Of a stretch of 26,309 nucleotides of DNA, positions 20,436 through 26,233 are shown in pieces. The notes under the pieces were generated by a model. It saw nothing but the letters and a program-made list of their open reading frames with translations. It ran no database searches and was not told the DNA's origin. Source of the DNA: a virus; the IMG/VR virus record IMGVR_UViG_3300046002_000332, positions 1 to 26,309 of that record; one strand, 5' to 3'. How positions within the stretch are numbered: the first letter of the stretch is position 1; each line of letters begins with the position of its first letter. The position numbers and the translations under genes are program-made.

Positions 20436-21113
20436 ATGGCAACAAAGAAAAGCTCAAGACAGCATCCAGTGGCGGTGAGTCCAAGTCCACAGGCAGATGC
20501 GTGGACGGTTTATGTTCAATCCAAGTTGGTGGAGTTGGAGGCCGCCAAAGCGGTCAGCGACAGGAAATGGGGAGAAAATCGACTGATTACTTTAGTAGAC
20601 AGTGAACTCAGAGAGAAATTCTGGATTCAGAACAGCAGATTGCACCAAGCGATTGGCGCAAAGGATCGTGCGAAGTTTGATTCCAGTTTGGCGGGAATGG
20701 TCCGAGCGTATGCAGTGCTCGATCAGTGGGCAGCCGATCAAGGCATGAGTCCAGCCAGCGACAGCATTCCGAGGATTGAGTGGGAGATGCAGTCAGGTCA
20801 GGTTATGGTGATTGTCAGAACGGTCAACGAGACTCTGGCTATGCAGCGCGAGAGACAGGAACTGGACAACAAGTGTATTTGGAGCATGGAAGAGTTGGAG
20901 GTGATCTTCAACGATCCCTTTGTGCAGCAGGTCATTGCTGTCAAAACGTTTGATCCAACAGCAAAGGTGGTCAGCTTCAAAGCAAACGAGAAATTCGGTG
21001 GACAATCAGGCTTTGATGATTTAGAAAACGATCTTCATGCATTTGAAGGCGGTCAGCCAGAAATGAAATTCAACAGCAAACAAGCGGAGAAATACAAACA
21101 TGGAACAAATTAA
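20436..21113 (+). CDS. Conserved hypothetical protein upstream of terminase
   Basis: This 225-residue protein has AAGGA 8 bp before ATG 20436. Residues 1-22 are a basic Ser/Pro-rich lead (MATKKSSRQHPVAVSPSPQA). Helices follow (WTVYVQSKLVELEAAKAVSD; AGMVRAYAVLDQWAADQGMS). Then come a strand-rich part with QVMVIVRTVNETLAMQRERQ and SMEELEVIFNDPFVQQVIAV, and a charged tail. No domain is recognised. The position between replication and terminase genes is where phages often place packaging or late regulatory accessory genes. It overlaps a 29-codon gene by 14 bp. Confidence 0.7.
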   Translation: MATKKSSRQHPVAVSPSPQADAWTVYVQSKLVELEAAKAVSDRKWGENRLITLVDSELREKFWIQNSRLHQAIGAKDRAKFDSSLAGMVRAYAVLDQWAADQGMSPASDSIPRIEWEMQSGQVMVIVRTVNETLAMQRERQELDNKCIWSMEELEVIFNDPFVQQVIAVKTFDPTAKVVSFKANEKFGGQSGFDDLENDLHAFEGGQPEMKFNSKQAEKYKHGTN

Positions 21114-21189
21114 ACGATTAGCGGACTTGATCAAGTCACTGGTACTGGACATCGTCCAGCGCGTTAAAACAGCTTTAAAGCGGGTCTGA
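21100..21189 (+). CDS. 29-residue amphipathic peptide
   Basis: Read directly from the sequence. ATG 21100 to TGA 21187-21189 encodes MEQIKRLADLIKSLVLDIVQ followed by RVKTALKRV. Hydrophobic residues repeat every three to four positions, with Lys and Arg on the other face, so the peptide should form one amphipathic helix. GGAG lies about 10 bp upstream. The gene starts inside the preceding one and ends 2 bp before the small terminase GTG, so it fills the gap exactly. Function unknown; membrane-active peptides have this form. Confidence 0.5.
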   Translation: MEQIKRLADLIKSLVLDIVQRVKTALKRV

Positions 21190-21191
21190 GC

Positions 21192-21623
21192 GTGGCAGGA
21201 AGGCCGAAATTCAGGGAAGACATGGCATTGCTTGAGGATTTGCCCGATGACATGATTGTGTCCATGTTCGAGGCTGGCAAGTCGCAGACGCAGATTTGCT
21301 ATGAGCTTGGCATCGGGCGCAGGGCGCTAGAGCAATGGATCGAAGATACCGATCCCTCTATAATTGCGCGTGCGCGCGCGAAAGCCGCCGATAAACTCGC
21401 GGTGGAGACTCTGGACATTGCTGACAGCATGGCCGACAGCAACCCGCAGCGCGATGTCCAGCGCATCCGAACTAGGCAATGGCTGGCCGAAAGGTGGGAT
21501 CAGAAGACTTATGGCTTACAAAAAGCCGCCTCGGTAAACATCAACATCCAAGACCTACGCATGGCGGCACTGCGCCATGTCGAGGTTGTTGATGACTTAT
21601 CCACAGAAAATCGCAATGGTTGA
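21192..21623 (+). CDS. terS: Terminase small subunit (Sf6-like)
   Basis: This 143-residue protein starts at GTG 21192 (MAGRPKFREDMALLEDLPDD). An N-terminal helix-turn-helix covers about residues 20-50 (DDMIVSMFEAGKSQTQICYE, then GIGRRALEQW). A central helical region (ARARAKAADKLAVETLDIAD) would oligomerise. The motif RIRTRQWLAERWDQKTYGLQ and the C-terminal beta segment VNINIQDL are typical of Sf6/P22-type small terminases, which bind the packaging site and recruit the large subunit. It lies 280 bp before the large terminase gene, an unusually long gap. The stop is preceded by a perfect DnaA box. Confidence 0.88.
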   Translation: MAGRPKFREDMALLEDLPDDMIVSMFEAGKSQTQICYELGIGRRALEQWIEDTDPSIIARARAKAADKLAVETLDIADSMADSNPQRDVQRIRTRQWLAERWDQKTYGLQKAASVNINIQDLRMAALRHVEVVDDLSTENRNG

Positions 21624-21786
21624 GCACATTGGCCTGTGCATAACTGCAAAGCGCCTGCAAAACGAGCAGAAACAGGCCAGTTATCCACATTTGACTTAAC
21701 ATAATGGACATCGTGTTAAATGGATATTGTAAGCAATCTGTAAGAAAGCATATGAATCAATGACTTACGCTGAAAAGATATCCACA
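21597..21786. other. DnaA-box cluster between terminase genes, candidate origin
   Basis: Two perfect TTATCCACA boxes (21597-21605 and 21681-21689) and one near-perfect ATATCCACA (21778-21786) lie in the same orientation within 190 bp. The DNA from 21690 to 21780 is AT-rich compared with the flanks (e.g. TTGACTTAACATAATGG). This is the usual look of a DnaA-dependent origin. The first box is inside the end of the small terminase gene; the others are intergenic. No long gene is present in 21624-21903. Confidence 0.6.
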
Positions 21787-21844
21787 GGCAGAATCAACTG
21801 TCAAGTGGCCGCGGTGACCGGCCTGCTGGCTGGCGCGGCGCGAT

Positions 21845-21873
21845 GCCCCCCCCTTGCGATTTGCGGCGGGGGC
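21845..21873. other. GC-rich hairpin before the large terminase, possible packaging site
   Basis: GCCCCC (21845-21850) and GGGGGC (21868-21873) can pair with a 17-nt loop; an uninterrupted run of eight C lies at 21846-21853. The DNA from 21810 to 21880 is much richer in G+C than the AT-rich stretch before it. Position beside the terminase genes makes a pac or cos site conceivable, but nothing here proves cleavage. Confidence 0.35.
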
Positions 21874-21903
21874 GGTTGATGACGCAACCGAACACCTACC
21901 GAA

Positions 21904-23379
21904 ATGACTGACCCGACCCCCACCACCCCCACCGCGAAAAAGCGCGTCCCGAAAAAAAATTCCGAGGACTTGCTGACGAATAACCCTTTTGTCGAATTCG
22001 TCAAGCTGTACAAGAATAACCCTGTCCTGTTTGTTAAGGAAGTCCTTAACACCGAGCCTGACCCTTGGCAAGTGGAATTCTTGAATCACATCGCGTCAGG
22101 CAGCAGACGCATCAGCGTGAGATCGGGCCACGGTGTCGGCAAGTCCACGGCTAGTGCCTGGGCGATGATCTGGTATCTGCTGCTGCGCTTTCCGGTCAAG
22201 GTGGTGGTGACAGCGCCCACCAGCAGCCAGCTCTACGATGCCTTGTTTGCCGAGGTTAAGCGTTGGGTAAAGGTGCTGCCGCCAATGCTGGCCGATATGT
22301 TGGATGTGAAACAGGACCGTATTGAGGTGATTGGCGCAAACGAGGAGGCGTTTATCTCAGCGCGTACATCGCGTGCCGAGCAGCCCGAAGCCTTGCAGGG
22401 TGTCCACAGCGATCATGTGATGCTGGTGGGAGATGAGGCATCCGGTATACCTGAGAAGGTGTTCGAGGCGGCATCTGGATCAATGTCCGGCCACAACGCC
22501 GTCACGCTACTACTGGGAAACCCTGTGCGTTCCAGCGGATTCTTCTACGACACGCATAACCGATTGGCGGGAGATTGGGTGACGATGAAGGTGTCCTGCG
22601 CCGACTCGCCGAGGGTGAGCGAGGCGTACATCGAGGAGATGAAGTCGCGGTACGGTGAGGAGTCCAACGCCTACCGAATCCGCGTGCTGGGTGAGTTTCC
22701 AAAGTCTGACGAAGACACGGTGATACCGATGGAGTTGTTGGACTTGGCGATGAATCGGGATGTGGTGGCCTCGCCTTACGCGCCACTGGTCTGGGGCTTG
22801 GATGTGGCACGCTTTGGCTCTGACCGTTCGGCGCTGTGCAAACGCCGTGGGAACGCGGTGACAGAGCCGATCAAGACATGGAAGAACTTAGACCTGATGC
22901 AGTTGACCGGTGCGGTGGTGGCCGAGTACGAGGCTTTGGCGCCAAGCGACCGTCCAACCGAGATACTGGTGGACAGCATTGGTCTTGGCGCTGGCGTGGT
23001 TGACCGTCTGCGGGAGTTGAAGCTGCCGGCCAGAGGCATTAATGTCGCGGAGTCACCGGCCATGGGCGGTACTTACCGCAATCTGAAGGCTGAACTTTGG
23101 TACAAGGCCAAGGCGTGGTTGGAGCAGCGTGACTGTCGGTTGCCAAAGGATGAGCTGCTGATTGCTGAGTTGGCCACCGTGCGTTATATGTTTACGAGCA
23201 ACGGAAAGATTCAGATTGAGAGCAAAGATGAGATCAAAAAGCGGGGTTTGGCCTCACCTGACAAGGCTGATGCTTTCTGTTTGACCTTTGCATCAGATGC
23301 GGTGATTGGCATGATGGGATCGAAGGCTGGCAACAACTGGGCGCAACCGTTGAAAAGAAACCTCTCAAGGGTTGCATAA
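21904..23379 (+). CDS. terL: Terminase large subunit (P22/Sf6-like)
   Basis: This 491-residue protein has all hallmarks of the DNA-packaging motor. The ATPase has Walker A SGHGVGKST (74-82), Walker B VMLVGDEA with Asp177 and Glu178, and a coupling motif near TLLLGNPVRSSG. The C-terminal RNase H-fold nuclease has GLDVARFGSDRSAL (Asp300), ILVDSIGLG (Asp357) and SPDKADAF (Asp456). Length and motif spacing match P22/Sf6-type enzymes, usually associated with headful packaging. Start ATG 21904 is the only ordinary start in frame after a stop at 21880. It lacks its own ribosome site, but a 10-codon frame beginning at ATG 21879 ends just after it. The N-terminus is Pro/Thr/Lys-rich and probably flexible. 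Confidence 0.96.
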   Translation: MTDPTPTTPTAKKRVPKKNSEDLLTNNPFVEFVKLYKNNPVLFVKEVLNTEPDPWQVEFLNHIASGSRRISVRSGHGVGKSTASAWAMIWYLLLRFPVKVVVTAPTSSQLYDALFAEVKRWVKVLPPMLADMLDVKQDRIEVIGANEEAFISARTSRAEQPEALQGVHSDHVMLVGDEASGIPEKVFEAASGSMSGHNAVTLLLGNPVRSSGFFYDTHNRLAGDWVTMKVSCADSPRVSEAYIEEMKSRYGEESNAYRIRVLGEFPKSDEDTVIPMELLDLAMNRDVVASPYAPLVWGLDVARFGSDRSALCKRRGNAVTEPIKTWKNLDLMQLTGAVVAEYEALAPSDRPTEILVDSIGLGAGVVDRLRELKLPARGINVAESPAMGGTYRNLKAELWYKAKAWLEQRDCRLPKDELLIAELATVRYMFTSNGKIQIESKDEIKKRGLASPDKADAFCLTFASDAVIGMMGSKAGNNWAQPLKRNLSRVA

Positions 23380-23386
23380 TTGCGTT

Positions 23387-23402
23387 ATGCGTCAACACGC
23401 AT
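23387..23402. repeat. Short inverted repeat after terL
   Basis: ATGCGT and ACGCAT form a perfect 6-bp stem with a CAAC loop just past the large terminase stop. No T-run follows, so it is not a standard terminator. It could stabilise or process the terminase mRNA 3' end. Confidence 0.4.
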
Positions 23403-23471
23403 GGGGATTGCTTAATCTGCTGAGGGGGCGGTCTAGAACGCCATTAACCTAGGGCCGCAGTCTCCAGCCGT

Positions 23472-23537
23472 GTTGGTGCGGAGTAACTGGGTTATAAATT
23501 TCTAAGTGGGATTTTCCTCAGAACTCCCTGCACCAAC
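23472..23537 (+). promoter_or_regulatory. Long stem-loop leader upstream of the tandem small virion genes
   Basis: GTTGGTGC plus GGAGT (23472-23484) pairs perfectly with ACTCC (23523-23527) and GCACCAAC (23530-23537), giving a 13-bp stem with a 2-nt bulge (CT). Inside, CTGGG can pair with CCTCAG with one G-U pair. The loop holds TTATAAATT. The stem ends 25 bp before ATG 23563. It may be a regulatory RNA element or processing site for the downstream genes. Confidence 0.55.
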
Positions 23538-23562
23538 GCTTAATTCTTTAAAGGGGATTTGT

Positions 23563-23877
23563 ATGAGCAAGTTGACGAGAGATGACAACGGTCAGATAGC
23601 GACATTTGGCAAGATGGGTACAACTCAGGTGATTACTGTTGGCGCTACCACTGGTCAGTCTACTGCTGTGGCGGCCAACTGCACCATTGTGCGTTTGGCA
23701 AATACCAATGCCGCGCCAGCCTTTTTCACTGTTGGCGCAAACCCGACAGCGACTTTGACCACCAGCGCGATGCTGCCTGTTAACGCCATTGAGTATGTTG
23801 AAGTCACTGGCGGCGACAAGATTGCATTTATTCGTGGTGCTGTTGCCACCGATGTGTCTGTGACGCAGATTTCATAA
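23563..23877 (+). CDS. Small beta-rich virion protein, first tandem copy
   Basis: This is a 104-residue protein from ATG 23563, with AAGGGG 6 bp upstream; a frame start at 23506 lies inside the leader stem-loop and was rejected. It begins MSKLTRDDNGQIATFGKMGT and continues with alternating strands rich in Thr, Val and Ala (TTQVITVGATTGQSTAVAAN; CTIVRLANTN). It ends with a YVEVTGGDKIAFIRG motif and VSVTQIS. The composition, size and position after terL suggest a head decoration or stabilisation protein. A paralog follows directly, about half identical by eye. No domain name is certain. Confidence 0.75.
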   Translation: MSKLTRDDNGQIATFGKMGTTQVITVGATTGQSTAVAANCTIVRLANTNAAPAFFTVGANPTATLTTSAMLPVNAIEYVEVTGGDKIAFIRGAVATDVSVTQIS

Positions 23878-23886
23878 GGGGCTGAG

Positions 23887-24198
23887 ATGTCTAAATTAAC
23901 CCGCGATGACACTGGCAAGGTTTGCATATTTGGCAAGCATGGCGCGAGTCAGGTGATTACTGTCACCATAACAAGCCAGCAGTCTGCCGCCTTCGGAGCG
24001 CAGACCACCATTGTGCGTATTGCCAACGCTGGCACATCTCACTTGCACTATCAGGTTGGCTCAAATCCGACTGCATCAAATAGCACATCTACTCAGTTGC
24101 CCATCAACAAGGTTGAGTACATTGAGGTCAGTGGTGGTGACAAGATCGCCGTGATTGCGCCTGTCGCAACCATATTTTCTGTGACTGAGATCGTTTAA
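23887..24198 (+). CDS. Small beta-rich virion protein, second tandem copy
   Basis: This 103-residue protein is paralogous to its upstream neighbour. It shares the start MSKLTRDD, the FGK.G..QVITV stretch, the TIVR(L/I)AN motif and EY(V/I)EV(T/S)GGDKIA, and ends VTEIV. The paralogs diverge most at residues 45-70. AAGGGG, which begins in the previous stop region (23876-23881), precedes its ATG, just as for the first copy. Duplication with divergence suggests two related capsid or decoration subunits, or one exposed variant of the other. Confidence 0.75.
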   Translation: MSKLTRDDTGKVCIFGKHGASQVITVTITSQQSAAFGAQTTIVRIANAGTSHLHYQVGSNPTASNSTSTQLPINKVEYIEVSGGDKIAVIAPVATIFSVTEIV

Positions 24199-24205
24199 GG
24201 GGTAC

Positions 24206-24403
24206 ATGATGAAGATGACAAAGGCAGCAAAGAAGGTTGGCAAGGTGATGGGCGAGTACAAGGCTGGCACATTGCACTCTGGCAAAGGCGGCAAAGTGGT
24301 CAAGAGTCCCAAGCAGGCCGTGGCAATTGCGATGTCCGAAGCCAAGATGCCCATGCGCGGTGCTCGCACTGCCAAGAACATGAAGACCAAGGGGATGCGT
24401 TAA
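24206..24403 (+). CDS. DUF6496-like small basic protein
   Basis: This 65-residue protein is rich in Lys and Gly (MMKMTKAAKKVGKVMGEYKA). The core GEYKAGTLHSGKGGKVVKSP followed by KQAVAIAMSEA matches the DUF6496 signature (mG.yk.GtLhSgs...vt..kQAiAIalsEA) as I recall it. Members are common in phages and in bacterial genomes, with no proven function. AAGGGG (24197-24202) precedes the start. The stop overlaps the next gene's ATG. High lysine content and position near head genes would allow DNA binding, but this is inference. Confidence 0.82.
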   Translation: MMKMTKAAKKVGKVMGEYKAGTLHSGKGGKVVKSPKQAVAIAMSEAKMPMRGARTAKNMKTKGMR

Positions 24404-24891
24404 TGGCTACGCTACAGCGCACCATGGATCAGGCCATGGATCAGGATGAGGGCTATGAGGGTGGCGAAGAGAGCTGCCCCATGGCAACGCAAGACATCAC
24501 GCTTAATCTGAAGAATCGCGCCAAGGCGATTGACTCTGCGAACTACGGTCCTGAGAATCCCAAGCTGCCCAACAAGCAGTATTGGATGAAGATGGCTGAT
24601 CAGTGGGAAGTGTCCGAGGACGAGGCCAAGCAAAGCCTGTGCGGTAACTGCGCGGCTTTCAACCAAGATGATTCCATGCTGGATTGCATCGCCAAGGGCA
24701 TTGGTGACGAGGGTGACCCTTGGGCGGTGATTGATGCCGGTGACTTAGGTTACTGCGAGATATTCGACTTCAAGTGCGCGTCCAGCCGTACCTGTTCGGC
24801 ATGGGTTGCCGGTGGCGAGGGTGAAGAGGATGAGGGTGAAGAGCCTGAGTCATTGTTGACAATCAAGATTGGAATGAAAAATGAAGACTAA
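24403..24891 (+). CDS. Cys-rich virion-region protein, HiPIP-like cysteine pattern
   Basis: This 162-residue acidic protein starts at an ATG overlapping the previous TAA. The middle reads ANYGPENPKLPNKQYWMKMA, followed by a cysteine region: Cys80, Cys83, Cys95, Cys118, Cys125 and Cys131, in the pattern LCGNCAAF...LDC...GYCEIF...CASSRTCSAW. The C-x2-C...C...C spacing, with aromatic residues nearby, resembles high-potential iron-sulfur proteins (HiPIPs). I recall related proteins beside head genes of aquatic podoviruses. The C-terminus is highly acidic (GEEDEGEEPESL). A metal or cluster is an inference; a disulfide- or zinc-stabilised head protein is the main alternative. Confidence 0.7.
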   Translation: MATLQRTMDQAMDQDEGYEGGEESCPMATQDITLNLKNRAKAIDSANYGPENPKLPNKQYWMKMADQWEVSEDEAKQSLCGNCAAFNQDDSMLDCIAKGIGDEGDPWAVIDAGDLGYCEIFDFKCASSRTCSAWVAGGEGEEDEGEEPESLLTIKIGMKNED

Positions 24892-25045
24892 GCCTGGCCT
24901 CTACGCCAACATCAACGCCAAACAAAAACGCATCGCCGCAGGCAGCGGTGAGAAGATGAACAAAGTGGGATCAAAGGCAGCACCGTCTGCCGCTGACTTC
25001 AAGCTGGCGGCCAAGACCGCCAAGAAGCCAAAGTCAAAGAAGTGA
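24881..25045 (+). CDS. 54-residue lysine-rich protein (KRIAAGSGEKM type)
   Basis: Read directly from the sequence. ATG 24881 overlaps the end of the Cys-rich gene by 11 bp and the frame stops at 25043-25045. It reads MKTKPGLYANINAKQKRIAA and continues GSGEKMNKVGSKAAPSAADF before a Lys-rich end (KPKSKK). The stretch 'NI.AKrkRI.aGSGEkM' is one I recall from very short proteins encoded near head genes in many podoviruses. Function unknown; the high charge suggests nucleic-acid binding. The next gene's GTG lies within its stop region. Confidence 0.8.
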   Translation: MKTKPGLYANINAKQKRIAAGSGEKMNKVGSKAAPSAADFKLAAKTAKKPKSKK

Positions 25046-25740
25046 TCTCACCCATATGCATCTCGACAGTACACGCAAAAGGTTTGCGGGTGATGCTCAC
25101 AAGCATCGCCGAGTACTGTCCCGAAGTGCCTGTCTATTTGCGCGGTCCAGAGTCCATTATTGGCGGCTTTAACGCTGACCTGAAAGTCTTTGGTGCATCG
25201 CACAATTTCGGTGATGACTACAACGACATCATGGACAAAGCCTTTGCCGATGGCTTTGAGTCGGTGATTTGCGCCAATGACGATATTGTCCTGACTCCCA
25301 GCAGCTACCGGCTGCTGATGGAGGATGTGGCGCAGTTGAAAGCTGAAACTGGTGCGCCTGTGGGTTGGGTTTCTGCGCGTTGTGATGCGGCCAGACCTGT
25401 GCAAAATATTCGATCTAACCCCTTTGACCAGCAGCTGCACTACTTCAAGTACCCATACGAGGACGCAATTGTGCCGCTGGAATGCCCATCACCTATCTTT
25501 GCATGGATTGGGCGTGATGCGTGGGAGGCTGCAAAGTTTCCCCCACTAAATTGGTATTCTGATGATGTGCATTGTGAGGATTTGCGTGTCGCAGGCTTTC
25601 ACCACTACCTAAGCCGGTCATATGTGCATCACATTGGCAGCCAGACTGTGGGCATGAACGGTGACGCACTGACCAAGGCCGCAATACCGTGGCTCTTAAA
25701 GAACAGACCGGAATATGCAAAGCAGTGGTTTAACTCTTAA
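25042..25740 (+). CDS. Glycosyltransferase (GT-A fold, GT2-like)
   Basis: This 232-residue protein starts at GTG 25042, overlapping the previous TGA. It begins with ISPICISTVHAKGLRVMLTS, then a strand VPVYLRGPESII. The GT-A sugar-nucleotide/metal motif is in SVICANDDIVLTPSSY (Asp80, Asp81). Downstream come CPSPIFAWIGRDAWEAAKFP, an acceptor-site-like segment WYSDDVHCEDLRVAGF and a closing SRSYVHHIGSQT. The order resembles small GT2-like enzymes in phages that place a sugar on protein, DNA or glycan. The target is unknown. A methyltransferase gene overlaps its 3' end by 26 bp, suggesting the two act together. Confidence 0.8.
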   Translation: MISPICISTVHAKGLRVMLTSIAEYCPEVPVYLRGPESIIGGFNADLKVFGASHNFGDDYNDIMDKAFADGFESVICANDDIVLTPSSYRLLMEDVAQLKAETGAPVGWVSARCDAARPVQNIRSNPFDQQLHYFKYPYEDAIVPLECPSPIFAWIGRDAWEAAKFPPLNWYSDDVHCEDLRVAGFHHYLSRSYVHHIGSQTVGMNGDALTKAAIPWLLKNRPEYAKQWFNS

Positions 25741-26233
25741 TCTCGGTTCGGGCAAGGATCGCCGAGCCGATTGCGTGAATGCTGACATTCGCGCCGATGT
25801 TGGTGCTGATTGGGTGGTGGACATTGGTGCGCCAATGCAGATCGACCGACAGTTTTCCAAGATCATCGCCAATGATGTGTTGGAGCACATATCGAACTTA
25901 GTGCAGGCCATGACCAACTGTCGGGATTTGCTGGAGATGGGTGGCGAGATGCACATTCATGTGCCGTATGACTTGAGTCATGGCGCGTGGCAAGACCCAA
26001 CTCATGTGCGTGCTTTCAATGAGAAGTCATGGGTGTACTACTGCGAGTGGGCGTGGTACTTGGGTTGGAAGGGCAGTCGGTTTGAGTTGGAACATTTGCA
26101 AATGAGTCTCAGCAATTACGGTGCAAGCCTAGAATTGCCGCAAGATGAAATATTGCGACTGCCGCGTGCAGTTGATTCTATGTATGTGATTTTGAAGAAA
26201 GTGCCTTATGAAGACACCAGCGTGGCAGCGTAG
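25715..26233 (+). CDS. Class I SAM-dependent methyltransferase (type 11-like)
   Basis: This 172-residue enzyme has motif I LTLNLGSGKDRRADCVNADI (residues 6-25), an acidic motif II (VVDIGAPMQI), and IIANDVLEHISNLVQAMTNC with the DVLEH signature of type 11 methyltransferases. GGEMHIHVPYD then provides motif III-like strand and turn. The predicted fold binds S-adenosylmethionine. A small extra region follows (WVYYCEWAWYLGWKGSRFEL). Such enzymes often sit with glycosyltransferases and modify sugars or lipids. It overlaps both neighbours (26 bp each), so translation is coupled. Confidence 0.82.
   Translation: MQSSGLTLNLGSGKDRRADCVNADIRADVGADWVVDIGAPMQIDRQFSKIIANDVLEHISNLVQAMTNCRDLLEMGGEMHIHVPYDLSHGAWQDPTHVRAFNEKSWVYYCEWAWYLGWKGSRFELEHLQMSLSNYGASLELPQDEILRLPRAVDSMYVILKKVPYEDTSVAA

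Noticed and set aside
21691-21719. TTGACT-N17-TGTTAA as a promoter before terL
   Set aside because: The -35 is good, but the -10 matches only 3 of 6 positions; too weak to call. It lies within the DnaA-box region.
21757-22089. Minus-strand frame over the terS-terL gap and TerL start
   Set aside because: It is antisense to the conserved TerL N-terminus and has no ribosome site; Gly-rich stretches come from the GC-rich DNA.
23506-23562. N-terminal extension of the first tandem virion protein
   Set aside because: It runs through the leader stem-loop; the paralog begins MSKLTRDD, matching ATG 23563 with its AAGGGG.
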